Positions 11,552 through 22,560 of a DNA stretch of 64,000 nt are shown in pieces (positions within the stretch are counted from its first letter, which is position 1; each line of letters opens with the position of its first letter). This DNA comes from Echinarachnius parma (Eukaryota; Echinodermata; Echinoidea; Clypeasteroida; Echinarachniidae): positions 1-64,000 of the forward strand of contig JBAMJV010001852.1 in assembly GCA_037951105.1 (NCBI GenBank), read 5' to 3'. The notes under the pieces are model-generated. The model did not search any database, had not been told where the DNA came from, and saw only the letters and a program-made list of their open reading frames with translations. A program made the translations under genes and the position numbers.

Positions 11552-12608
11552 CAGTGCGAGTAAAAAAAACGAAACCGGACTTTGATAGCTTATAAATCCA
11601 CAATTACAAACATATATATGTTGATATTGGTATCACATTAAAGCTTTGGAAATTGCCTTTAAAATGATATATCACACATTTTGAGCACTTTACGCATCAT
11701 CGAGCAAGATCTTATTATCCAAAGTCATGCAAAAACTACCCGTGTCCAAGTTTGCCGTCGTCTTGTTCTAAACACAACAAAACAAGTTAAGTCCCCCCTA
11801 ATCAAAATAGCATAACGTTTTAACGAAACAATTTTGAGCAAAATAACTTGGCAGGATTGTTTATACACTTATTGAATAACTTATGTGCGAAAATAAAATT
11901 GGTCCGTCGAGTCACGCATGAGTGAGCACACATTAAAGGCAAAATTTTCACTTTTTGACTCTTGTGACTTTTGAAAAGTGACAATTTTGCCTTTAATGTG
12001 TGCTCACTCATGCATTTCATGGCGGATCAATCTTATTTTCACAGAGAAGCTAGTCAATCAGTGTAGAAACAATCCTGCCAAGTTATTTTGCTCAAAACTA
12101 TATCGTTTTTTTTTTTTACACTATTTTGAATAGGGGGGACTTGTTGTGTTTATCATGAATGAATGCGTCTGTTTACGTTTTTTTCTTCAAATTAACATTT
12201 CAAAAATATCATTTGGTAAATCACAACAAAATATCAGGTGGTTGCCAGTTTTGTCATGTTTATCAGGGCGGAAGGGGATCACACACAGTTCTCACATCAG
12301 CAACCACACTGTTTGGAGGGAGGGGCCCCATAATAGGACATGCAGGATGAAGTTATCTTTGACAATCAAACAACAGATGCAACCATTCACAAAACAAGAA
12401 TACTGCAAACTTGGACACGGTGGTTTTTGCATGCCGTTGGGGAATTAGGTCGCGTTCGGTGAAGCGTGAAGTGATCAGAGTGTATGATATATCATTTTAA
12501 AGGGAAGTCCTCAAGCTTTAACATGATACCAATATCAACATATATAATTTTGGATTTATGGATTTATAAGCTATCAAAGTCCGGTTTGGTTTTTTTTGAC
12601 TCGCACTG
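11552..12608. mobile_element. Tc1/mariner-type palindromic element, 1.06 kb
   Basis: The ends CAGTGCGAGT and ACTCGCACTG are flanked by TA (11550-11551 and 12609-12610). The arms are complementary for most of their length: CCGGACTTTGATAGC pairs with its complement near 12575, and inner arms meet around 11966. The right arm has an extra 250-bp segment (about 12155-12400). No mariner transposase is present, so it is non-autonomous. Confidence 0.85.
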
Positions 12609-12749
12609 TATACTCTTCGTTCAAAGAATATTTTACTTTATCAAAATATTATAATATTTAATGAGATTTTGAATGATAAAAGTACTCTTAAATATACAAA
12701 TGCCAAAGTGTTTAAAGCTTTAAAAGATTTGAATCAATTTCTTGTATAA

Positions 12750-12763
12750 GACATACATATTTT
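12750..12763. repeat. LINE target-site duplication, 3' side
   Basis: GACATACATATTTT here matches 19812-19825 exactly. It lies immediately beside the poly(A) tail of the LINE, which reads as poly(T) on the plus strand (to 12774). Confidence 0.85.
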
Positions 12764-12891
12764 TTTTTTTTTTTCAAATTTTTGAGCCCTCCACAGGCTA
12801 TTTATTTATCTTCACATAAACAAACAAATCAAATACATGAGCATAAAACAAATCAAATACATGAGCATAAAACAAATTCAAATTAATCTTT

Positions 12892-15459
12892 CTATACAAA
12901 CAACAATTGTAGCAACTGCCACTTAACATTAAAATGTCTCTCCATTCCAGATATGCATAACATATATTTTTCATCTTTATAATATTGTAAAACTTTTTTT
13001 TTCAATGTATCAAAAAGTGGAACTATGTTATTCAGTTTACAAATAAACATCTGTTGTTTAATTAAAATGACAATACAGTTAAGAGCATCATTTCTCTTAT
13101 CTTCAAAGCCAAAAATTATGTTTTGTAAATTAAACAAAATTCGAACTTGAGTTCTTTCATAAATCCAATTTGAAGTGTCATTCCAAATCTTTCTACTAAT
13201 CTCACATTCATAAAAGAAATGTACTATATCTTCAAGTTCTTTTTTACAAAATGAACATTTTTCATTGTTTACAATTTTCATCCTAAAAAGTTGTTTATTT
13301 AAAAATAAGATTCTATTTAAAATCTTATACTGAAAGTATTTCAAACTAATAACTGGAGTAAAACGAAATATCATAACATTATACTTTTGTATTAATACAG
13401 ATTGTAAATTATAATTCAAATATCGTTCCCACTTTGAACTTATTAGAGACAAACAATTTGTTTCTCCTAAAAGAACTTTATAAATGTATCCACATCCTTT
13501 TTTATCATGAATAAAAGTGTTAATATGAGAAGGAATTAAAGGTTCTTCCAATTTTGTTTGACATGTTTTATAATATTCATTATATCTACACTTTATTACT
13601 TGACAGACCGAATAATAAGACAAATAGTTAATCTTCAAATTAAACTTCTCTTCACATTTTTTATGAGACAATAAAATTCCATTATTATCCATCAAATCAT
13701 TAATAAATCTAATACCCTTTTCATACCACGATTTAAAAAAAATAGACTCATTGCCAATTTGAATCGAGCTATTCATCCATAGCGATTCAGACAACCAATC
13801 AGTCTCACATTTTAAAACTAACAATGCCATACTTTCAAAAACTTCTTTCCAAAAAGGATTGCCAATTTCATGAGATAATTTCAAAAAATAATTATCACCC
13901 AAACTAATCATGAATTTGTTTTGTAAAAATGACTGCATTAAATGGGCAACATTTGTACACATATTCAAAATAATTCTTCTAACCCATGTTAGCTTTAGTG
14001 ATTTACTAAAGCAGTCTATATCAACCATTTGTAAGCCACCTTTTTCATATGAACTAACAACTTGTTTTCTACTTATTTTATCCGGTTTATTCTTCCATAT
14101 AAACTTGAAAAAATGTATTTTTATGTTTTTCATTAATTCAACAGATGGGTTTGGAATTGACATAAACAAATGATTAAATTGAGGTAATAATAATGACTTA
14201 ACAATTGTTATTCTCCCCAAAACAGTAATATTTCGTTTAATCCAAGAAATCATTTGTCGTTTCACTTTATCAAATATTCTATCATAATTATAATCTGGCA
14301 TTTTATCAACATCAACATGAAAATCTGTTCCAAGATATCTAAAATAACCATTATAAACAAACTCTACATTTGCTCCTTCTAATTTTATTTCATTATTTTC
14401 TTTTGAAGCCCCTATCCTCCAAATTGCTTTTGTTTTTTGAATATTTATCTTAAGTCCAGAACAATTACCAAAAGAGTTTAAAATATGTATAACTTTCTGA
14501 AAACTAGCAATAGAACCATCCAAAAATAAAACTGTATCATCTGCATATTGCAGAATTTTAAATTCTTTAAAGTTAACTCTAATTCCTACCACTTCATTTG
14601 AAGAGCGAATTAACATACCTAACATTTCAGCGCATAACAAAAACAAATAAGGTGACAGAGGGTCACCTTGGCGACAGCCTCTTTCTATACAAAATCTAGA
14701 AGTTAATTGCCTATTTACCATAACACTTGAGCATGCATTGCTATATAACACGTTTATCCACCTCTTAAAAGAATTACCAAAATTAAATAAAGAAAGTACC
14801 TTAAACAAAAACTCATGGGAAACACTATCAAATGCCTTTTCGAAATCAATCAATAAAATCATACCGTGTAATTTTTCCTTATCTGCATAAGCAATTATAT
14901 CATAAATAATTCTAATATTTTCACCAATAAAACGTCCAGCAAGGAACCCTGTTTGATTTGGATGTATAATACAAGGTAGTACCTTTTTTAATCTATTAGC
15001 AATACAGCTTGATACAATTTTATAAATTACATTCAACAAAGAAATAGGTCTCCAATTCTTTATAAAATGTCTTACTTTATCCCCTTTTGGTAACAGAGTA
15101 ATGACCCCTAAATTTTGTGAGAAAGATAATCTTCCACTATTATAAGCAAAATTCATGCTGCGAACCATAAAAATACCTAAATCTTGAAAGAAGAATTAAA
15201 CAAATTCTACAGTAAAACCGTCTTGACCAGGGGATTTATTATTTTTCATATTTTTCAATGCAATTGCAACTTCACTATATAATATTTCTCCTTCTAAACC
15301 TAATGACTCTTCTTCCGTAAGATTCTTAACCTGATCTTTATCAAATTCAGAAAATAGCACATCTATATTAGAATTTTCATGGAACTTATACAAATTTTCA
15401 TAATATGTCTTTATTTCATTTAAAATTGGTTCCTGCTCTTGCAAAACAACATCATTATC
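12892..15459 (-). pseudogene. LINE ORF2, reverse transcriptase part
   Basis: The long open part (12892-15168, 758 codons) holds the RT domain. Visible motifs, counted from its first methionine, are NWRPISLLN (38-46), DFEKAFDSV (108-116), GCRQGDPLSP (164-173) and the catalytic YADD (208-211). Near the C terminus CSFC and a following H.....C form the Cys/His cluster typical of L1-type ORF2. Upstream in the same frame, 15199-15459 encodes the pre-RT region including SPGQDGF; the two are split by one in-frame TAA at 15196-15198, nine codons before the methionine at 15168. The catalytic residues survive, but the stop and the palindrome at 15460 make it a pseudogene. Confidence 0.9.
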
Positions 15460-16417
15460 ATACGAGTGGTTTACGGGTACACCATGTGAGATGGGTGGAT
15501 TGGTAAGCCCTGAAGAGGACTATGGTAGTCCTAGAAAGGACTGTTGGTGTAGTTCTGAAAAGAACTGTTGGTATTCTTTCTAGGAGAGTCCTAAAAAGGA
15601 CAATTGGTAGTCCTAGAAAGGACTGTTGTTAGTCCTAGAAAGGACTGTTGGGATAGTCCTGAAAAAGACTGTTGGTATTCTTTCTAGGAGAGTCCTAAAA
15701 AGGATAATTGGTAGTCCTAGAAAGGACTGTTGTTAGTCCTAGAAAGGACTGATGGGATAGTCCTGAAAAGGACTGTTGGTATAGTCCTGAAAAGGACTGT
15801 TGGTATTCTTTCTAGGAGAGTCCTAAAAAGGACAGTTGGTAGTCCTAGAAAGGACTGTTGATAGTCCTAGAAAGGACTGTTGGTATTGCGAGGAGAGGGT
15901 GGATGGTAGGAGGGACTCGACGTTTCGAATAGGTTGACTATCCGTCGTCCTGACAACGGATAGTCAACCTATTCGAAACGTCGAGTCCCTCCTACCATCC
16001 ACCCTCTCCTCGCAATACCAACAGTCCTTTCTAGGACTATCAACAGTCCTTTCTAGGACTACCAACTGTCCTTTTTAGGACTCTCCTAGAAAGAATACCA
16101 ACAGTCCTTTTCAGGACTATCCCAACAGTCCTTTCTAGGACTAACAACAGTCCTTTCTAGGACTACCAATTGTCCTTTTTAGGACTCTCCTAGAAAGAAT
16201 ACCAACAGTCTTTTTCAGGACTATCCCAACAGTCCTTTCTAGGACTAACAACAGTCCTTTCTAGGACTACCAATTGTCCTTTTTAGGACTCTCCTAGAAA
16301 GAATACCAACAGTTCTTTTCAGAACTACACCAACAGTCCTTTCTAGGACTACCATAGTCCTCTTCAGGGCTTACCAATCCACCCATCTCACATGGTGTAC
16401 CCGTAAACCACTCGTAT
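15460..16417. mobile_element. Palindromic repeat-built element inserted in LINE ORF2
   Basis: Two arms of about 480 bp are near-perfect inverted copies, from ATACGAGTGG at 15460 to CCACTCGTAT at 16417, with an 11-nt loop at about 15946-15955. Each arm is built mostly of degenerate repeats: AGTCCTAGAAAGGACTGTTG alternating with a variant ending in TTCTTTCTAGGAG. Each unit is itself a small inverted repeat (GTCCT...AGGAC). It separates the endonuclease and RT parts of ORF2 and so is younger than the LINE. An 8-bp duplication is possible (ATTATCAT versus ATTATATA) but too diverged to assert. No coding capacity was recognised. Confidence 0.85.
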
Positions 16418-16442
16418 TATATACACCACCATGGAAACCGAT

Positions 16443-17714
16443 ACTTACAAGCAACATTTAACACCATTATCATCAATCAATGTGACAATAGTCTTTTCGA
16501 CAATCCTCTGTTTCTCCAAATTCAAAAAATACTTTGAAGGTTTTTCACCATACTGCATTTGTTGCAGTCGTGACATATTTGCATTTTTTTTCCAATGTCT
16601 GTTTCCGCAAATTTTCCAATTCTGCTCTCAACTGTTTAATTTTTTCCATATTTTCTTGTATCCCTAAATTCTGTCCAACAAGGATCTCTAAATTGACTAT
16701 CTCATCTTTAAGCTTGATTTCATTACTTTCTCTATTCTTTTTTCTTTGTATTGCATACATAATAATGGCTGCTCTCAACTCCATTAACAAAGTATCAAAA
16801 AATAATTGATCGTCAACACAAAATTTTAAATTTTGCTTACTAACCTTATCAAATTGATTGCCCTCCAAGCTCTCGTTATTCAAATATTGCAAAGTAACCA
16901 CTTTGATCTTTTCTTTTATAAGAGAAATAAATTCTAATTCCTTTAAAAATAAATTATTAAACTTCCAATAACTATATTTCTTTTTAAATTTATCAAACAT
17001 AATCTCCAAGGTTATCAATGAGTGGTCTGAACGGTAACCTAAATCAATTTCACTCTTCTTCACCAGAGAAAACAATTCTGATGAAATAAAAAAAAAATCA
17101 ATTCTACTTTGCTTAAGTGGATTAGGCTGTCTCCATGTATAGGCTTTCTTATCTAAATACATTTGCCGCCAAGGGTCCAATAAATTAAAACCATTTTTTA
17201 TCTCAAGAACTTTTGACCTAGCATCTATATTATTTAGTCTTACATAATTAAATGTATCCATCTCCAAACTTTGCACTAAATTCCAATCTCCACAAATTAT
17301 TTTAAGAGGATCATCATAGTCCAACAAAATATTTTGTATACATTCATACAAACCTGGATCATCATGATTAGGGCCATATAATGAAACCAAAGAGAATTCC
17401 ATAAAACCCCATTTAACACTGAGAGCAACAGAATTGCCTTCTTTATCACATTTAAATCTCTTTATAACATACTGAGAGAATTTTTCGAATAAGATTGCAA
17501 CTCCTCTAGCATTGGATGCCTTATAAGAAAAAAATCCCTTTCCTCCCCATTCTTTTAAAATATCTTCTTCTAATTCCAAGACAAAATGGGTATCTTGTAA
17601 ACAGTAAATGTCTGCCTTTTTCTTTTTTAAATAATCAAATACATCTCTCCTTTTTTGTGAATCCCTTAATCCACGGCAATTCATAGAAAAGATTTTAATT
17701 TGTTCCTTACTCAT
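16443..17714 (-). pseudogene. LINE ORF2, endonuclease part
   Basis: This open frame starts at the methionine at 17714 and encodes an apurinic/apyrimidinic endonuclease that would nick the target DNA. Motifs: MNCRGL (11-16), LQDTHF (39-44, with D where L1 usually has E), SLYGPNHDD, GDWNL, SRIDFFF and YRSDHSLI, which include the catalytic Asn, Asp and His positions. The first frame ends at 16545. A neighbouring frame continues at about 16560-16443 with YGEKPSKYFLNLEKQRI, the conserved link between endonuclease and RT, so one frameshift lies near 16550. The frame then stops just before the palindrome. Confidence 0.88.
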
Positions 17715-18742
17715 TTAAAATAATTTTGACAATTGGTAATAATATAAGTACATTATTCAAGACATACACATGTACATACATAGATACTTTCATCTTGAGC
17801 TGTGGAGGATTTTTTTTTTTACACAATAACACAACACAACAATTAACATACAACAAAAACAAAAATTGATTTCCAGCTCCGATTGCAACATTGTGCAACT
17901 CCCGCAGAAAATATTAATATACGTGAGCTATCTATCCTTTCAATATAATTTTTTTTTTATATTGAGGAGTGTCTCTTATCAAAGGTCAGTCCATGTAGCT
18001 ACTTTATAGGATATTCCTATTCTTTGAATATATATATATGCATGTAGTCTCTAACTACTATAGCCACTTCAGGCGCATGGCTACCATTACCGGTCTATTT
18101 TAATTTGAGTACATGTATGACTATGACTTTCTATATGTGGTAGCTAAAGTCAAAACAAGTTTTTCAAAGTACACTGCTACTGTCTCTGGATAAGTCTGGT
18201 TTGCGCAGCCATATCGACATGTTGTTTCTCCTCGGCACGACTTTTACAGAAAATAATCGTCTTCTGTTTATGTAGATTAACTACATGTATCTTCACTGCA
18301 GATTCCAAAACTAAACTAATCCTTGGCTTATTTTTATGTCTACCAGTACCAGTCTATCTATTTTAGGTCTTGTATAAGCCTATGAGTCATCTGACTTTCT
18401 ATATTACGGTAGTAGCTCTCTTAATCTAAACATAAACACTTTTTTTCAAATTCAACTGCTACTGCCTCTGGTCTCTGCTGCCATATCAACGTGCTGTTTC
18501 TCCTCTGTACGGTTTTTACAGAAAGAATTGTCTTCTGTAAATTTAAACTGATCCTCATCTGCCAGGCGCATGGCTACTACTACTAGTAACTCTGCTTGTT
18601 ATAATTTTAACATGTACTTATAAACTATGACCTCTTTCCTTGATATCGTCTGGTAGCAATCTTAATCAGAAAAAACGTGCGGTAACTCAATATACAAACA
18701 GAGAAAGCCGAGCCAACGGCGTGGACGTGGACTACTAACCAT
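17715..18742. repeat. LINE inter-ORF spacer with ~2.5 tandem units
   Basis: The roughly 1-kb spacer between ORF1 and ORF2 contains related units starting near 18071, 18337 and 18563 (spacing about 265 and 230 bp). Shared blocks include AGGCGCATGGCTAC, GACTTTCTATAT, CTGCTACTG.CTCTGG, CAGCCATAT and TTTTTACAGAAA. No open frame is conserved. Tandem repeats are common in 5' untranslated regions of LINEs but unusual between the two ORFs; a promoter role for ORF2 is only a hypothesis. Confidence 0.7.
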
Positions 18743-19708
18743 CTAACCATCTTCTTCTGTATAGCGCTTCCAATCGTCCGCCCCGTTGATCCTCCTCGTC
18801 TGCAGAATCACCTCAGTTCCAACTACTCTTATTCTCGTCATCAGGCCACGTTTCCTCAGCACATACGCCTTCGATGCTAGTTGACTCCTCTTGATTTTCA
18901 TCACTCTCGGTAGATCAGTACGGAACGAAACACGGAACAATGGGTCATCCTCAGCAGCCTCCCGTCCGGCTTCATGGGCGACGCCCTCTCGGTTACGTTT
19001 TTTCCTGTTCTGAGCTGCGCTGTAAGTGTAGTATCCCTGTAGCACCTTTTCACGGTCTGCCATTCTGACGAATCTCACGATGATTGCTTCTGGAGCTTTG
19101 TCGGAGCCAGTAGGGTTATGGCGACGGGGTAGCCTGTGTACATTGACAAATCTCATCTCCTCTGCACTATCATTCAGCATCAGAGCTATTTTGTTCTTGA
19201 CTACAGCTTCTACATTCTCGTTTTGCTTTGAAGCAATTCCATATACCAAAAGATTCTGCTTTCTCTCGTGAATTTCTCGTTCAAGTAGTTTATTTGAAAA
19301 TTCTGCCTCTACTCTTTGTATCTCTTTCCGCAGCTGAGGGATGTTTACGTTTTCTACATCAATGATACGGTCAGAGTTATCTTGTACAGAATGTTCAATT
19401 GTACGTATAAATTTGTCCATTTTGTCATTAAGCTGTTCAAACATCCTACGTACCTCCCCCATATGCAAGTCAGCGGTCTGTGCCGTCCCGATCCCGGGCA
19501 GCGTGCCGGGCGGGACGGGTTGCATTGTCTCAGTGTTCGTTGTAACTCCCGCTGCACTCATTCCGTCGCCACGTGATGTCGTTTTTTCCGTTGTTTTATC
19601 CGTCGTTTTATCCGTCATTCTCTTCTCCAATGATCTCAAAGAATATTCATTTCGGATACTAGTAGTCTGTTGTTTTTTCTTTCCTCGTTGGGCACTTTCT
19701 TGGCTCAT
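18743..19708 (-). CDS. LINE ORF1 protein (coiled coil, RRM)
   Basis: An intact 321-residue frame near the 5' end of the LINE. Such proteins bind the element RNA as trimers and act as nucleic-acid chaperones in the retrotransposition particle. The N-terminal 50 residues are basic and polar with a small TTDK/TTEK repeat (about 33-44). Residues 81-150 form a probable coiled coil. RQNLLVYGI (about 149-157) begins an RRM-like fold that continues through VNVHRLPRR and APEAIIVRF, followed by a basic C-terminal domain (about 245-310). Domain order and length match L1-type ORF1 proteins. The start is the first methionine after upstream stops, about 100 nt inside the element. Confidence 0.85.
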   Translation of the reverse strand: MSQESAQRGKKKQQTTSIRNEYSLRSLEKRMTDKTTDKTTEKTTSRGDGMSAAGVTTNTETMQPVPPGTLPGIGTAQTADLHMGEVRRMFEQLNDKMDKFIRTIEHSVQDNSDRIIDVENVNIPQLRKEIQRVEAEFSNKLLEREIHERKQNLLVYGIASKQNENVEAVVKNKIALMLNDSAEEMRFVNVHRLPRRHNPTGSDKAPEAIIVRFVRMADREKVLQGYYTYSAAQNRKKRNREGVAHEAGREAAEDDPLFRVSFRTDLPRVMKIKRSQLASKAYVLRKRGLMTRIRVVGTEVILQTRRINGADDWKRYTEEDG

Positions 19709-19811
19709 TTTCGAACTAAAAAGTCATTTTCTTACTCTTCTGCGGGAGCACGTGAAAAATACGTCACCCCATGCTACGAACCGGAACCGGAACCCTTACG
19801 AACCGGAACCG

Positions 19812-19825
19812 GACATACATATTTT
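19812..19825. repeat. LINE target-site duplication, 5' side
   Basis: GACATACATATTTT matches 12750-12763 exactly. It fixes the 5' end of the LINE at 19811 and shows it is not 5'-truncated relative to its insertion. Confidence 0.85.
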
Positions 19826-20439
19826 GTTATTTAACGAAATCAATAATAAACCAATAGGTGTGATTCGCATGCCGGCAATTTGACGTTTGTGTGAAATGCT
19901 ATTTCTTCGGTCAGTCCGTATTTCGAAATATGTTCATTTGAAGGACAGAAGGGGTATCATTGTTTGTCTGATGACGATATAAACATAGATAAGTAGCTTC
20001 AGATTGTTCTCTAGTTGAAATTTGGATTTTTGGATGGCTTTCGAAAGCAACAAACGGATGCACTGACTTGTATATTTCTACGTGATCACTTTGTTAGCCT
20101 ACGCTCCCGCCCTGGCCGCCCCACGTTTCGGCGAGACGAGGCTAGTCGAATCGTAACTCTAGTGAACGCTAGTGCGGAGCGCTAGCGTTCTAGGTCGGGC
20201 TAATAGTGCCCCCGAATTTATCATTTTATGTGCACGATAATTTTGCTTAAAATGATACATATGATACGGTACTTACCACCGATTAGCAGATAAATATGTG
20301 ATACAACTATGGGGTGAATCAGAATGATGATTTTTTGCTCCATTACGCATACAAATGAGTGATTTATGCACCCCCTCGGAATAAGCCCCCCCGTATGTGC
20401 CATTTGGTAGCGTTATCTGAGCTGACGCGCATTAACGCT
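19826..20439. other. Stretch with no gene; partial repeat at 20157-20280
   Basis: At about 20157-20280 the motifs GAACGCTAG, GCGCTAGCGTTCTAGGTC and ATATGATACGGTACTTACCACC match, in inverted order, the right part of the element at 31848-32248, so a related inverted-repeat element fragment lies here. The remainder shows nothing recognisable. Confidence 0.5.
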
Positions 20440-20556
20440 CCCAACACACCCTTTCGGCAAAACCGGGGAGGGGGGGGGGGGGGGGGGGGTTGGACGAATG
20501 GTCGCGTTCCATTTAACGCGACGCGACGCGACGCGACCCACCCTTTCGGCATAAGC
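20440..20556. repeat. Single unit of the 5083-5275 G-rich minisatellite
   Basis: It contains CACCCTTTCGGCAAAACC, a 20-G run (20470-20489), TTGGACGAATGGTCGCG, a CGACG array and CACCCTTTCGGCATAAGCC in the same order as the units near 5.1 kb. It is a dispersed copy about 15 kb away. Confidence 0.85.
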
Positions 20557-20662
20557 CGTTTTCCTCCATGTTCATGCGAAAATGAGTGTACATAATGCGG
20601 CTTGTAGTAGCCAGATATATGATTTACTGTATTCCTATTGTTGTTGTTACTATGGTTAATAT

Positions 20663-21055
20663 ACACGGTGGTACAAAAAGTTATTATACGATAAACCTAA
20701 TAGCCTATTCAAAGTTTTCATCGAACCCTGAAAAAGTCTAGCTAACTGTGGTGTTCCGAATAATAATCATGTTATAAACATAATTATCCAGATATGGTCG
20801 ATGCAACTGTAAAGGACGAGCGCGTCCCATTCGAATATTGCCCTAAATAGTGCACTTCGCATGATGGATTTATTATTACAGTGACATTTTCGATACTCAA
20901 TTTTCGTGTATTGCAAACCGATGGCGGCATATTTATGACATAAAAGAAGAAAACTGAAGGTTTTGCTAAATAAAGGGTATAACAATGTGTCATCATTTAG
21001 GAGCATTTCTTGAAAAAAGTCCGTAAACAAGAATTACATTTATTGGGGCACCCTG
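20663..21055. mobile_element. Possible degenerate mariner-type element
   Basis: The ends TATACACGGTG and the complement of TATACAGGGTG are similar, and GGGGCACCCTGTATA is typical of mariner termini. The inner sequence is not clearly palindromic and no transposase is readable. Weak call. Confidence 0.3.
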
Positions 21056-21582
21056 TATAGTGTTCGAAATCGTACAAATTTGCTGTATTTGTCGATATCA
21101 AATGCTGACTTCCAGTTATTATAACTTTTTGTTCAGATATGGTAAACACTTGAAATTTTTACAGAGTATTGCTTATATAACTGGACAGTATTCTGAAAAG
21201 TAATAATTCAATTCCTAGGGCAATTATTGATATATGCTGAATTATGTAAATCAATAATTTCATATTTTGGGGAAAAGGGGCCTAAAATTTGAGTTTGGTG
21301 CTAAAAATTACTGTGTTACATATCCTGAAACCCATTGTGTTTGGTATCAGCTTATAGGAAATGTTATTGTCTGTAATATGACTACAGAATAATGTTAATA
21401 TGAAATGTCGTTTGGGAAATCTCGCAAATTATCTATAGCAATAAAAAACGGCTTTTTTTTCGACGCCATCTTGGATTTGGAGGTGTTCGCAACAAATTTG
21501 TTGAGGTAGACCTCTGAATTAGGTTGTCTGATTAAAAATACTTGCAAATTAATTTGTTTTAAACTTGTTGTGGAGATCTGGC
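21056..21582. other. Stretch with no recognised gene
   Basis: AT-rich, without conserved frames or clear inverted repeats. Confidence 0.4.
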
Positions 21583-22151
21583 AAAGGGATAGTTGAGTTT
21601 TGGTATAGAGGGCGCTACACAAAATTATTGTTTGTGAGATAATGAAAAACTGGGTGTCAAATTTGAAAGAGCATAATATTTTAATGACAGAATAAACTTT
21701 ATTTTATCAAAATCGGTTCAGAAATGGCTGAAATATCCATAAACATAACCTTTTGTAATAAATGTGGGGCCCCACAATTATTATAGAATTTTGAATCAGC
21801 CGTTAAAAATTGTTTAAAAATCCTTTTTCTTTTCCATAATTTACAAGAGAGGTTTTTAAATAGTTGTTGATTATGTCTCTATCGAATAACTATTATAACA
21901 AAACATCACGTGCCCAATATGTTATTTAAAATGGATGAAGCCAATGAGTTTTGAGAGAGTGCCCTCTTGAGTTTTAACGGCTCTTTTTTTTAATGATAAC
22001 AGGCTTTTTACTTAGCCGTTTGTAATCTTCTATTTCTTTCGAGCAGGGTGGAGTTATAACTGTTAGTTTGTAATGTAATGGTGTAGGTTTTGGTTACTAA
22101 AATTCAGTTTGACAAAAACTGTACTCTCTTTACCAAAACTCAACTATCCCT
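21583..22151. mobile_element. TTAA MITE family B, longest copy
   Basis: The ends AAAGGGATAGTTGAGTTTTG and the complement of CAAAACTCAACTATCCCT match the family B termini, but the flanking TTAA has mutated on both sides. The left arm carries TAGAGGGCGCTAC and AAATCGGTTCAGAAATGGCT, and the middle holds GTGGGGCCCCAC. The right arm carries GTTTTAACGGCTC and TTGGTTACTAAAATTCAG. At 568 bp it is longer than the copies at 30173 and 40322, which probably have internal deletions. Confidence 0.8.
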
Positions 22152-22198
22152 ATAACCCTAAAAAGACTGGGCTATTTTTAACCTTTAAAAAACTGGGA

Positions 22199-22244
22199 GG
22201 GGGGGGGGGGGGGGTTTGCTAAAAGGGCCCCCCCCCCCCCCCCT
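22199..22244. repeat. Poly(G)16 and poly(C)17 in inverted arrangement
   Basis: Sixteen G (22199-22214) and seventeen C (22228-22244) are separated by 13 bp, a potential very stable hairpin. Confidence 0.9.
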
Positions 22245-22249
22245 CCATA

Positions 22250-22560
22250 AGATCTCGGCAACCGAAACTCCGATCGACTCCAGATTTTGGCATCGCGATA
22301 GATGTCCATAAGGTCTACAATATTGCATTGTTAAGAACAAAATTAATTGGAATATGCTAATTAGAGCTAATTAATTATGCGAACATTTTATTTGTTTGTA
22401 TTTTTTTTTTTTTTTCTCGGCAATCGAAACTTCGATCGACTCCAAATTTGGCATGGTGATAGATGTCCATGAGCATAGTTAAGTTCTTTGTTTTAATAAT
22501 GATATGCTAATTACAACTAATTAATTATGCGAAAATTGTTTCTTTTTGTATTTGGTGATT
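22250..22560. repeat. Tandem duplication, ~165-bp unit
   Basis: Two direct copies begin with CTCGGCAA(C/T)CGAAACT near 22252 and 22417. Both include CGATCGACTCCA, GATAGATGTCCAT, GATATGCTAATTA-type sequence and TAATTAATTATGCGAA. A poly(T) run (about 22400-22416) separates them. Confidence 0.85.

Larger units (their letters stand above)
12764..19811 (-). mobile_element. Near-complete L1/Tx1-like LINE retrotransposon
   Basis: A 7.05-kb minus-strand element has a poly(A) tail at its low-coordinate end and a 14-bp target-site duplication on both sides. From 5' to 3' on its own strand come: a short leader with two copies of ACGAACCGGAACCGG-type sequence (about 19775-19811, plus-strand reading), ORF1 (18743-19708), a 1-kb spacer with tandem repeats, and ORF2 (endonuclease then reverse transcriptase, 12892-17714). 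A 958-bp palindrome (15460-16417) is inserted in ORF2; without it the LINE is about 6.1 kb, normal for this group. An apurinic endonuclease, a coiled-coil/RRM ORF1 and a poly(A) tail fit the L1/Tx1 group; the exact clade was not determined. It is now defective in ORF2 but its ends are intact. Confidence 0.9.

Noticed and set aside
15470..16410. Regular repeats suggesting a CRISPR array
   Set aside because: Units are degenerate, lack spacers of constant length and are arranged as a mirrored palindrome in a eukaryotic LINE.
16431..16809. Plus-strand frames opposite the endonuclease
   Set aside because: Antisense shadows of LINE ORF2, whose minus-strand motifs are clear. The same holds for 13910-14173 and 19080-19883.
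19955..19990. Second hammerhead core (CTGATGA near 19967)
   Set aside because: The CTGATGA is not followed by a stem and GAAA in the required order.
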